64,000 nucleotides of DNA from Anisakis pegreffii (taxonomy: Eukaryota > Nematoda > Chromadorea > Rhabditida > Anisakidae). Location of the stretch: positions 1 through 64,000 of the forward strand of contig JAPYMA010002273.1 in the NCBI GenBank assembly GCA_035041965.1. Direction: 5' to 3'. A program made the translations under genes and the position numbers. Below the pieces are notes generated by a model. It was not told where the DNA came from. It saw only the letters and a program-made list of their open reading frames with translations, and made no database searches. The stretch's first letter is position 1, and every line of letters starts with the position of its first letter. Positions 1-12,200 of the stretch are shown here, one piece after another.

Positions 1-151
1 ACAGTTATGTCGTACAGTGATGTCTCCGAAATTGTTGATACAATTCATAATGAATTACAGAGGTCGAGGTGAGGAAGCATCCATAAATCATCCAGAAACG
101 AAAACATTCAATATATGGATGGAATTGGCTTAACAACGATCACTGTATAAC

Positions 152-2702
152 CTTCAGATGTGCATCGAAGACTACTGGATATACGAGATCACCCGATGCA
201 GTTTTAACGGCCACACTGATATCGACATTGTTGTTTTGTCTTATGAAAGTATCCATGAAGAAGCTGTTCGCTTCCTTGATTCGAGTGCAAGCCACTGCAG
301 ATGCCTTCAGGATAAATTCATTCAGCGTGATCTCTGCTGAATCGGATTTACTTGACGATAGTAGACTGTTTATTTTGTCTTTTAATCTGAAATCCGAGTA
401 AATTCATGAGACTAAATTCATCGATCAACGTTCGTGGTACAAGGAGCATGCAGTGGATCCGTTTGCATTTGAGTAGGCTGCATAGATAACAGATGGAATT
501 GTGAGGAGATGATATGAGTATTGTGGAATGGTAATGTGGGTGTAATTCGAAGCTGAGTGTAAACGATAACGTTAGCAAGGTCTTTTTTGAATTCAGATTT
601 GAAGGAATAGGTCATCTTGCAGTAGCGTAAGGTTGACAACTAAAATGAACAGAAATCAAAATAGAACTAACTTCATAGTTTCATCAAGACATATGAACGA
701 TGAAAGATAGTAGTTTGGGATGGAGCGTTTACTGTCGATTGCACGTTGAGCTGCAGCCATTCTTTCTGCCGATAATGGCATGTCAACGACACCTGCAACT
801 GCTGCAGGCATACTTTTGGGTCGTTTGACTCCAGCAGATGGAGCTGGAGCCCTGATGCCTGCTTTAGAAGCGCTGAGGACATCAGCAGCTATAATTCGAC
901 CCGATGGACCCGATCCTTTGATTGCCTAAATAAAAGTGAAACCTGAATGAATTATGGTCGACATAAATCATACCTCATGCCTCTTAGGGGGTACAGCTTC
1001 GAGAGAATGAATCGCGTTGCTAGGATCTTGAACCGATCAAAACAATAGCAGGAGAATAATTGATCGGAAATTGATCAACTGATCAACAAAATGACTGGTC
1101 AATATTCAATCAGCTCAATGCTTTCTCCTTCTTAACTGCTCTAATGCTGATCTTGTTTCACACTTTTACCAAAGGAAACTTTTGAAACGTTGAGTTTAGA
1201 ACGGTACCAGTGGAATAGCAACGCACCGATAGACTGACACCTTTTTCGGCAGCCAGTTTTCTCGCATAGGGTGTTGAGAAAACATGACCGCTCCGTACAG
1301 AACTGCCACCAACTGTGCTTAAATCGGATCCCAAAATTCGTCCACCTGGACCAGAACCTTTCACATCCTTCAAAACATTACGACTGTTTTCTCATTGCTT
1401 GCTGAGTGTATCAGAAATAGACGGAGACAAAACTTCGGTTACATTCAGCAGTGATATCAGAACGAAAACCGACGAAATTAGAATTGTGAATGGCGTTGGC
1501 TATGGGTAAAAAGTCATCGAGTAGTACTGTTGTAATACTTGAGACAAAAGAAGCGTGCATTCTTGAGACATATTTTTGGAAGAGTAAATGACCTGGAGAT
1601 TTATTCCTCGCTCTTGCGCCAGCTTTTTGGCGTATGGTGTTATTCCGATGTGTCCTTGAGGTGCTGAAGGTGGCGCTGATACGACAGGCTGGATCGGAGC
1701 TGTTCGAGGAGGTGAGGGTGGTGGAGCTGCAGATTGGGGCTGTGACGAAGCTATTGGAGTAGTGGAAGATGGCATTGCGGCATCACTTCCTGTTGGCGTG
1801 AAGTTAGCAAATGCGGCTATGTCGGATTGTTCGGGTACGATAATACACAGAAGCTGAGATGATCCAAATGTTAAACAGATTAAGGAGAATCATTTAATAG
1901 TCCACTGAGATAATAGTTGACCACTGAGGTAATAGTTGTTAAGATTGAGGTAATAGTTGACCAGCAAAATCGGATCTCAATCAGTTGAAAATTAAAGGGA
2001 AATCCCTTCCAAATAGCAAAATTTCTTGATAACGCAATCGATCATGTCACACTATTTTTGTGAGGAATGCAAGAAATTTTACTGGAGAAAAATTATTCAT
2101 CAACGAACCTTCCCAACCGGAGCATCTTTCGTCCCTTCACCCAAAATGATTTTTGCCAAATATCCATCTTCGGGTGCCTCGAATCCCATAACCGCCTTAT
2201 CGGTCTCAATTTCACACATCAGATCACCTTCTGTTAACTTATCACCCTCTTTCTTTTTCCACGAAACAATGTTACCTTGTTTCATGGTTGGTGACATTGC
2301 TGGCATTGGTATTGGAGTGTGTTGAGGCAGATCTGGAAACGAGCAAAGTTGATTTAGAGATCAACTGGGAACTAAAATTTCTGCCTGTCTCAACTTGCAA
2401 ACAACTCTGCCAAACTGACTTCATCTACAATTACCGACTGAATTTCAGGACGTCTCATTTTTTCGCTCACATTTCCAAACTGATTGAACATCCAATTCTA
2501 AGAAATCCAGCTAAAAAGTTTTTATACTCCGACAACTGATCGCCATATTTGTAACGCTCCTTTGGACGGTACATGATTCATTCCTAGGGAACAGAAAGGT
2601 CATTTGAGGAATAAGATTAATGACAAATTTGCCTGGACTATAGAAGCGAACACTGAGCTTCTGTAACGAACAATATCGTGCATTCCTCAGTATTTCATTC
2701 AC
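152..2702 (-). CDS. Pyruvate dehydrogenase complex lipoyl subunit (E2 dihydrolipoamide acetyltransferase or E3-binding protein), 5' part
   Basis: Exons (minus): 2702-2633, 2332-2109, 1853-1593, 1367-1227, 925-672, 386-152, then continuing off the left edge; 395 residues so far. The first ~23 residues are an Arg-rich mitochondrial presequence ending VRFYSP. A lipoyl domain follows (~26-105), with the lipoylated lysine in ETDKA at residue 69. A Pro/Ser-rich linker leads to two peripheral subunit (E3)-binding domains in tandem (~165-202 and ~215-252), then the start of the catalytic core (IPNYYL, DISVAV). In the mitochondrial matrix this protein carries acetyl groups on lipoate and docks E3. The catalytic HRxxDG motif lies outside the window. 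Core motifs deviate from canonical E2 (IPHYYL, PEANSxW), so an E3-binding-protein role is possible. Intron 1 uses a GC donor. The single lipoyl domain agrees with what I recall of C. elegans E2. Confidence 0.9.
1894..1963. repeat. Imperfect tandem repeat, unit about 20 bp
   Basis: Three degenerate copies of a unit like CCACTGAGGTAATAGTTGA lie side by side in intron 2 of the pyruvate dehydrogenase subunit gene. The third copy carries a substitution-rich start. It has no coding or splice role that I can see. Confidence 0.7.
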
Positions 2703-4417
2703 TGATTTACCAGCATTGTAACTTTCCAGCAGAGCACTGCTGCAAGTGTATCGCCTGTAACACTATCAGCATCGCTCAACCAATATAATAATTTCAGACT
2801 CCCTGTCGCATAAGGTCTGTGTTCAAGCTTATCGCGAACATCAAGTGGTCTTTGATGAAAGATGTGAACATTACCTCATAAAAACATTACTGGCAACTGA
2901 ATTTGCAGGTTTGGTTAGCCATAATGTCAAGCTTGCAGAGCGCAGAAATCGATGAGATGAGATTTTTGCTGATAAGAGCTTGAACATCTTCTCGATTGAG
3001 AAGTTTTGATAGGTTGAAGACCCTAATCTATCGCCTGTAAATACGTGAAATATTGAGAAGTTCAAGCACTGTTATTTCCGCTGAATGACAACTGGTGAAT
3101 TCCTATATCAGATGAATGAGTCGACTGCTTGGATCAAATTATTCTAATACATGGTATTGCAAGGAGGTCGACGAACGATAAAAGTTCAATAAATCATTAA
3201 GTTGTCGCATTAGAACATTTCCTGGACTTCTGATTGCCTCCGACATCACCAAACATCAGAAATTCAGCCTTAAGAAGACTGGAAGAACCAACTGGGAGAA
3301 ACGACTTGCCCAGACAAGCACAACGGCGCAAAATGACCTCGTCACCTCTTTATCCTGATTTAAGGTGAACCGGTTGGTTAATGTTATGATTTGCATAAGT
3401 GCATATTCATTTGGCCAATTCGTTAAGCATATTCTATTTGAATTACATCGATATGAGTGATAATGAGCGGAGAAAAATTATCAGATATGCAAAAAATCCA
3501 TCACACATCGACATGCAAATTATTTTCAGTTCGTTTTTATTCCATAACTGCAAAATGTCCACTCAGGATGCATATTACATTTACCGAATCGACAATTATA
3601 GTGCATCATGAGTTCATGCCTCTCTTTTATCACGAAGGTTACTATTACTTACGATTAGATATCGAGTGGTTGTTTTGTCAATCGCCGTGAGCAATCGGCG
3701 GAATGTTTATTTTGTTAGAGTTGTGATCATTTATTGGATTGATATTTGGCTACGATTAATAATGCAAAATATTCACGGCAACTAATTGAATACTCGAGGA
3801 TTGTGTTCGGTTGGCCTGCTCGCCTAGCCAGCGGGATGGCGTAAATTTAGACTAAAACAATGTGCATGGAAACGCGAGCATTGTGGTCAGCAGCGTTACA
3901 AACGTTTGATAGCCTAGCCAATCCAGGTAATCAAAATGGTGTAGAATCAAATTAAATAGTGTACAGTAGAATTTCCATTGATTGTTTTAAAATTTACATC
4001 TGCAATTTTGCTTTTCATGCAAAATTTCTTGAACCAGCACACCCTCGTTGATTTTGCATGAAATCGACATTATTATATGCGAAAATTTGCATCCATTTTA
4101 CTCATCTGCAGGAATGTCTCAACCAAGCGCTTTATTAATATTATTATTTTGTCACAGGTTGGTTTCGTTCGGTTTGTTGCAGCTTCCGTCTTTCTCTCCA
4201 AACGAGCTCGATGCAATTTGATCATGAACGGAAATCTGATCTGACCCATATGATCTGAATATGAGAAGAAATCTGGTCCGGCGATATATATGTAATGTGA
4301 TCACTTTGTGATCACGAGCTTCTAGCAGGCTATCACTTTCAAAAGAAGTTATGTGTGGCGTGAGAGGAACCTCACCTGGATGAGCATTGCATTGTTGCAT
4401 TGTGAATGATTTAAGAA
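2703..4417. other. Divergent intergenic region between the PDC subunit gene and the Maelstrom-like gene
   Basis: The two flanking genes are transcribed away from each other, so this 1.7 kb should hold both promoters. I see no recognisable gene, tRNA or obvious core promoter motif. Short ORFs on both strands are unsupported by homology or by splice signals that would join them. A TCAG immediately upstream of the ATG at 2702 could be a trans-splice acceptor for the minus-strand gene, but this is only a guess. Confidence 0.5.
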
Positions 4418-7400
4418 ATGACAAAAAAACGTCGATCCAATGGATTTATGTATTTTGCCGAAGCGATGCGAGTTATTTATGAGGCAGAAAATGGTAGTAA
4501 CTGCTCAAATCAAATGAGCACAAAACGATTAATGGAGAGGGCGAATAAAGACTGGAAACAGATGAGTGACGAGCAACGTGAAAGATGGATTGCTGAAAGT
4601 CGACGTAGAAAAGAGGAGGTTCTGTTACTTCTAAATCATTGCAGAAATTCTCTTCACTATTCACAACTCACAATTGTTTCATAAATGAATGCAATTACGG
4701 CTATTGATAATGTGGTCATCTCGACTTCAGTACCAAAAACAAGCATACAAACTGCAGTCAATATCCGTAACCACCAAAAAGAAGCAACGTCCCGTATCGA
4801 ATCTCGAGAAATCGTTGCTACCAAAACCGATTGTTTTTTGTCTGAGTGAAACACAACGAAAAGCACTTCGCCAAAGTGTTTATCAGAAACTGATATGGCG
4901 AGAAAATGAGGATTTGGTAAGTTTATCAGTATATTCGCCTTACGATTTATCGAATATCATATCCTTTATCGAATTAATATCACATCTCAATTGTCGATTA
5001 CTCCTGATGAACACTACAATCCTAATGTTTATCGAAATCATCAGTAATTATCGTTTATTATTCTATCATCACTATCCTATCACACATCTTCAAAGCGTGT
5101 TTAGTCGACAATTAAACACAGTATGTGATGCTCAACTGAATGAATCGTGTGATCATTTCAGAAACAGACATTGGGTAAGAAGAAATTCGGTTTGTTAACG
5201 GTCCGTGCATATCGCAGTTTCGATGAAACGCAAACCGACGATGACATCGGATGTCCTCCGGCAGAGATGTGCTTAAATGTGATCAGTTTGGAGGATAATA
5301 ATCGAGAAAGTCATCGAGTTCTGATTCGACACGATTACTCAGAAGGACACCGCTTTTTCAGAGTCATTTCGCCGGCAGGTGACTCGGAAATTCCTTTCTG
5401 TGAACTATTACATTTGGTATCTATCTCATTGTGGGTCAACGGCAGTGCAGTTGCAGATCATGGCTTTTCATCGCTGTGCCAGACGGCAAACCACCTCGAT
5501 GTGAATCGTGCTTGTCTTCGCATTGCCAATCAACTCCGTGCATGCTGGTCAAACCTCATCCTCGTACCCGCATCACAATACCAAGATGTCGCCGCATCGC
5601 TTGTATGGATTAAGAACAAACGAGATAATGCTTTCAAAAGTGATTTTATTGATCCGTTTTGCTCACTTCTCGCTTAACACGGACCATCCATAATGCTTTC
5701 GTTCGCTATTCCAAACCATTGCATATTCTGAGGCAGTATCAAAACAAGTTAATATTGTTTCCTTATTTATGCTTTCTAACGGCTTCTATGATAATGCAAC
5801 TGATCTCAGTGAATGTTCTGCAGGAGATACCGCATCAATTCGAGTGGAACGTTTAATTTGCCTGGAAGATATGCTAGCGGTGATTGGAAGCCTGCTTGAA
5901 GTGACTGTTGATGATACGCCATTATGGGAACAAAATATCAGTGCACTGAGTCAATTTGCGTGTAAACTGCACACAAACGCACCCGATAAATGCCCTTGCG
6001 TTGTTGGAAAAGCTGCATGGTGAATCACTGAGAGATCCTCATCTTGATACTATAGTTTACTATTAAACTGCTACAAGATTTTTGAATAAAACTCTCAAAA
6101 CATCAATCTGATGAATTGGGAAGTGTGCCGAATGAATTTCCAGTAAAAAGTGCAATGCTAAATTGCATTATCAAACGATATTTCAGTGAGCATTTTTTGA
6201 AAGTTTTGAAAGAAGCAACCAGACAATTGAATAAACCAACGCAAGACAATATGCAACCGAGCACATCGACAGCGCTGATGGCCGGTGACATATCATCCGA
6301 GATGGCCATCAAAGAAACCACTTACAACAACCATACCACAGCATCAGCACTCGCAAGCCACACCAATCATATGCGCAATCCATTTCAATTGCCCTATTTC
6401 ACAACCGCTAATCTGTTCACTAATAACTCGTACACACGAAACTTGAACACTTCGTTCGGCAGTTTGCGCACACAAATTCGTAGGTTTCTTGTGCTAAAAA
6501 ACATCCTATAATGTCAGCCGTCATCATTCTCCTCATTAATCAGGTCCACAAAGATAAGCTAGCTTTGTACGTCAATATGTTTATTGACAAACGGGATCGG
6601 GCCATAATCAGAATTTCGAAGCTTTTCTCCGACTGATGAAAAGTCTTTGCGTTTGTTATGATTAAAAACTATCATAACAAACAAGAAAGTGTACCAAAGC
6701 CATAAGTGAATGTTCATCCAGCTAAATGAAGTTGTTTGAATGCGGTTGAAACATTTTATGGATCTCAATCAACTGCACTGCGTAAGGATATGATTGTTGC
6801 AGCGGATCCGATTCAAACTGTAGCCCATTGGCTGAACACAGTGGATTTCGGCTCAAATGATGCAGAGAACGACGACAATAATCGCAATATTGAGACGTTC
6901 GAATTTCATAATACTTGCTCAGGTACTGTACTGTATATTTAGAACTGAATATATTCACATTGATTCGTTTAAGACGTTCTCGATTACGCATTTGGTTGCG
7001 GCATAATTTCTAAAATTGATCTTTCCGATCAAAACCGTATAAATTTTGGATTATTTGCATGCAAAATTACGAAAGCTTCGTTTTGAATTGAATAAAAATA
7101 TTCGGCGATATTTTCAGCATTTGTCAACAATCTTCCCAATGAACTCTTCGATACACCGCATCGTTCGTGACCTTTCATCCCGTTCACTGAATGCAAAACC
7201 GCAACTTGCATTATGTCGATATCAATTCGTTTTATTTTGGAACAATCATGCTACATTATGCTTAACAATGTCACAAAAAAAATCCGTTCACATTGAGAAA
7301 ATAAAACTTTTTCTTCAACACAACGATTTTCCACAACAGAATCTGCATTGACTGCATTAAGTGATAGTCACCTTGGAGCGCTCTCATCAGAAAATGAATA

Positions 7401-7428
7401 TCATTTGCCTACTGAAATACCAAAATAG
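4418..7428 (+). CDS. Maelstrom-like protein (HMG box + Maelstrom domain), piRNA/germline-type factor
   Basis: Eight exons join in phase: 4418-4618, 4731-4916, 5162-5639, 5824-6019, 6124-6483, 6732-6922, 7118-7162, 7340-7428; 581 residues. Exon 1 encodes an HMG box typical of Maelstrom (KKRRSNGFMYFAEAM near the start, W at the WKQMSDEQRERW helix). Exons 3-4 encode the Maelstrom domain, an RNase-H-like fold: PAEMC followed by a LED..SHR stretch (residues ~160-180), a SEIP motif, the strand NLILVPASQYQDV, and the terminal CKLH...CPC cluster. Together these supply the Glu-Cys-His-Cys set. The tail (exons 5-8) is Asn/Ser/Thr-rich and longer than in fly or mammal proteins of about 430-460 residues. 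In flies and mice Maelstrom acts in piRNA silencing in the germline. Exons 5 and 6 use weak AAG acceptors, so those junctions are less sure. An AATAAA follows at 7654. Confidence 0.82.
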
Positions 7429-9296
7429 TAAAAAAAAACAACACTGTTACATCTCAGAGGTTACCTGATTTGCAAATCTGCGCTTTTTTCATCGAGGAAG
7501 TTGCCGTTATGCCTTCTAATTGTAGGAATTATCTCGTGGCGAATGTTGTGAACATGAAAGATATATTTTCACGTTTTGCACTTAGGAATGCATATGGATA
7601 AGTTTGTTTTTGTATGGTTGCTTAAGGTGTGAATCCATTCAGAAGCGATCCCAAATAAAATCAGTCTATAGAAAGTGTTTCTGTTGATTTGTTGATCATG
7701 CAGTAGGCGTTTATTCGAGTCGAATCCAATGGACTAGTGAGATCGATGTGTGCATCATCATCATTAGTTAAGGAATAGCCCACAGCAACCGACTGGCAGC
7801 ATTGCATAACTAGCTTCTTCTTCGGCTGCTGCTGCTTACTTCATATTCATCCCTTCGCTGTGCTCGTCAGCATTTTTTCCCGAATTCTTTGACAGCTGAA
7901 TGTCCATTCTTCAAATCCTCGCACGCTACAGCAATCACCAACACTGCACACAGCTAATACCATTTCCTATGACGAACACCACCGCCTCTCGAACGCAGCT
8001 GCTTTTATTCGGCAATATCGGCAGTTCTCGGCGTAAATGTTCCCTCTCCAACCATAATTTTCACTACTCTCTATCTTCTTCGCTAAGTTCTCCCATTTCC
8101 GTCGAATATTTTCAGTTATTTTCGTTCTGTTATCGTTTTAGGAGTCTTTCTATCGCATTTCAATCGAAGCTCTATGATTTCATTCATGAATTTCATCCGA
8201 ACCATCATGATTTTACATGAATCTGTAAGGTTCCCATCCGGATGATTTCCCATCAGTTTTGCCTGTCTCAAATTTTTTCAAGCTGACAAAAAACAGCCAG
8301 CCAAAACTCACCAGGATGATGCCTGATGACAGCAGCTGTATTTGCTTCTCTCCACACTTACGATCAGTGACTGAAATCGTAACCTCACAAATAGTTAATG
8401 CTTTAATTGGGGCAAACAAATTTGTATTGACTGGAACATGTGATCGCCATTAATATCTAGATTGCACTATAAGATCGATCAGCATTTTCGAAAGATTTTC
8501 TTGCTAGCAAATCCTTTGTCGGATCTGGAACACGTTGATTAATCCTTTGGGAAATTACGATCTATGATAAAATGTTTCCATCCACTCTTATGGCTCAAAA
8601 ATCACTGAGGCGCATTTGATGTTGATTTATTTTTCAGTAATTTTTTATTCAACCCAATGACGATGTTTCCTGTTCGAAATAATAGCATCGTCCCACTTTT
8701 TCGTTCCGTCCAACTGCATTCGATTTAAATTCAATCCATTTCGAGAAAGCCTTTCGAGATGTTTGTTTCTTCGATAGATAGGCAGCAGCACTCAAGCATT
8801 CCAACAATACTAGGCGTTTCGTCTAAATTCCTTCTTAAGTATTTTGGCATCATCTTGTCATTCAATTCCTATATCCCAAGTCCGCAATATCATCAGACAC
8901 TCATTCATCATTGTGCAAATTCAGGCTCCTTTCAAAGTGTTCTTTATGTCATATGACCAAATGCTAATCTGAGTTTCATGGATTGTAACTTAGTCTACCT
9001 ACACTTTTGCTTAACTGAATGGATGAATGTTTGAATAGATAGGTTTTCGGTTGATGCATCATCCAATTTTATCGCAATCCAATTACTACACCAATCAATA
9101 TTTCAGTTGAAACGTTATCTCATCTGCAACAACATGTTCTTCTTACCAACCTGACTGGTAACGCTTTCGTCAGAACTTAACTACTTCAGCTGACAACTCA
9201 CTGTTAATTTTGTTCAACTTGGCGTTTACGTGATTGAAAGTGGAATCTTGCGAATAATTTTCTGCTAGCTGAGTGATATTTCTACGTTTGAATGTA
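7429..9296. other. Intergenic spacer with Maelstrom-like 3' UTR
   Basis: AATAAA at 7654-7659 is a plausible poly(A) signal for the preceding gene. The rest (to 9296) is the upstream region of the receptor gene. I see no gene, RNA gene or strong repeat in it. The ORF at 7900-8220 is Ser/Phe-rich, has no family resemblance and no usable splice context. Confidence 0.5.
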
Positions 9297-12200
9297 ATGC
9301 TTACCTCTACACTGCTACTGATTGTTGTGCTCATCATAACATTGTGTTTATTTGGTGCGTTCGCATCTCCACCTGAATTGAGACTTCGTAATGATCTACT
9401 TCGTGACTACAACGCTCTCGAAAGACCCGTTGAGAACAGCGGTGATGCAGTGGTGGTGAAGTTGGGTGTTTCATTTCAGCAGATCATTGATCTGGTAAGT
9501 GATAACCATATACTCCACAAGCAGTATGTATGTATCAGTAATTGGAGCATAGTGCATGGTCATCATTAACATGATGAAATGCCATGTATGAAATGCGATT
9601 GCACGTGTCATCGGTACATCCATTAAATTCACAAAATTCATATGAATGATTGCTTGAAATAAGACATGATTACGGAAAGGCATGCCTCCGGAGTGGTTTC
9701 ACTTTGAAGCTTGCATATTCCCTGATTGTTCCGTTAGAGAATGTACGGAAAATAATTGCAGTTCGGAGTTGAAACAGCTTCTTCTGCTTCAAACAATGGA
9801 GTCGTTAATGCAGTTACTAGAACTTTTAGAATGAAAAGGAAGAGAAACTTGAAGTGAATGCTTGGTTGAAATATCAATGGACCGATGTAAAATTGCGATG
9901 GGATCCTCGTGAATACGAAAATGTTACTGATTTGAGGCATCCGGCTGGGTCGGTTTGGCAGCCAGATATCCTACTCTATAACAGGTCTCATGCTAAATTG
10001 GTTTTGTTTTCGTTTTCTCACCCATCGACCGGTGTCTTCTGAACCGTGAAAATTTCTAAAAATACTTTTTCATTCTAAAATATTTGGTTGCAAGCGAAAT
10101 TCTCGAGCGTTCTCGGTGATAATACAATGATAAGTGGTTTGCAGTGTTGATTCGACTTTCGATAGCACATTCAAGTCAAATGTTCTCGGCTATAATGATG
10201 GAACGATATCATGGATTCCTCCGGGCATCTTCAAGGCTTCATGCAAGATCGATATTTACTGGTTTCCGTTCGATGAACAAATTTGTTACTTCAAGGTGCT
10301 TACGCTCAAGCATTGAGTTGTTTCACATCATAGCATCTAATCTTATAATTCCTTTCCTATTCTAACAAAACGAGCAGCATTTCTGAATGCATTTGGCACA
10401 AAATGTTATTAATATGACGTATCGTATAAATTTTGAATGAAATATTGAAAATTCTTTTGATATTCAAAGAATTTTTTTCGAAAAGCGAAGAACAGATCCT
10501 TATTGATCATTGTTCAAGTTCGGGTCATGGACACACAATGGGCGAGAAGTCGATCTACAACCAGGTGACTTTGATATGTCGGATTTCATTGAAAATGGCG
10601 AATGGGTTATTCTCAGTATGTTTCCTTCAATTGTTTAATTTGCGATTTCCAACTTTCGTTAATAATTCGTTTGCAATGTTTGAATCAAATTTCTTTTAGC
10701 GAAACTTTGTATGCCATAATACCATATCTGAGAGCAAGAACAATGTTTATTTCGCTGTATTTTCGTTTCAGAGACATGGGACGTTCGTAATGAAAGATTC
10801 TACGAGTGCTGCCCAGAACCGTATCCCGATATCAAATTCTTCATTCAGTTACGACGAAGAACACTGCAAGTTTATGACTTCACTTTTCTGACTGGCAACT
10901 TTGGAAATCAAATTGACTGTTATTTTGGAGATTTTAGTACAGCTTAAGCGATTTATTGCTCAAATCGAGCGAGCCTGAACGCCTCAGCCATTACGCTACT
11001 CAATTGACACATTCGAATCGCGGAATCTAAAACAAGACTTTGCATTTCAGATACTATGCATTCAACTTGATCATGCCATGTATGTTGATCATGCTTCTCA
11101 TTGCGCTTGGCTTCACGTTAAGTCCGTACACGTGTGAGAAGGTTGGATTGCAGATTTCAGTATCGCTTGCGATTTGCATCTTCTCAACGATCATGAACGA
11201 GATGACACCGTCAACGTCTGAAGCCGTTCCGCTTCTCGGTAGTCCAAAATTGGATATTGTTCCTGAACGCTTAATTATCCGATAACCTGATGATCTATCT
11301 GTTTTGCTGTTGAAAGTTCATCGCTTGTGAAGCCGTAACAAGACGATGACAACACGCACATATATGCCCGATAACGAAAATGAAATGTAACAGAAAAATT
11401 TAACTGTAACGACAAAATGACAAAATAGAATGAGTAATAGTAAAACGTCAATGATTTTTCGCATGCTAGTATCGATACTCGAAGGAGAATAATAATTTCC
11501 AGGTATATTCTTTCAAAGCTGTACGGTGGTATCGACTGCAGCAACCGGGTTCACGGTTTACGTTCAAGCAATTCATTTTCGCAATCCTGACACAAACCAT
11601 CGAATGGGCTTTTGGGTCAGTTCTTCACCATGCACTGATACGATCTTACTTGTTCCATTTTACTTCGTAACCTCATCATCACATTTCCCTTGATCCAACC
11701 GATTGAGTATTACCTAAAGGATATTAGCAAATGTTTTTCAAATGATGACGATGTGCTTCTCCTTAAAGATGCGTTTCATTCTACTCGAATGGGTGCCATT
11801 CCTTCTGATGATGAAACAGCCGAAGCGTGAAAACAACCTCAAAACAATTCAGCAGAGTTGGAAAGAGCGTAAGAATGTAGCCGATGATGTAAATACAGCA
11901 TTTTCATATGTGAGTTCACTCAAAATTACTCCATTACATATGTTCCCTTCTACACTTTGAGTATTTTAATGAGAAAATCGCTTGAATTCTCGAGAAATTC
12001 GGAATCTCTAAATTTGAAACCTGGTTCAAGTACTCACCGAAAATTGTCGGGTAGTATTCTTACTTATGCTTAATTTTTCACATGTCATGAGATGGTGCAA
12101 AGCAAAAGAAAAGTGAAAATATTTTCCTATCAGGGACACCGATTCTCTAAGTTCAGTGTGTGAAAACTGTCATGATGCACTGGAAAACAGTTTCAGATGG

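Noticed and set aside
3810..3930. GCCTAGCCAGCGGGATGG-like stretch resembling a tRNA D-arm
   Set aside because: No B box at the right distance and no acceptor stem pairing.
5417..5613. Cys-rich reading frame after a short intron (5417-5445) in the Maelstrom-like gene
   Set aside because: The main frame stays open through this interval and gives NLILVPASQYQDV, which fits the conserved strand of the Maelstrom domain. The alternative needs a 29-nt intron and does not join the next exon in phase.
12133..12196. Possible extra exon upstream of exon 9 of the first receptor
   Set aside because: Its frame would require an intron of a few bases before the TTTCAG acceptor at 12196. The frame from 12197 alone gives the conserved RIYDHVK stretch.
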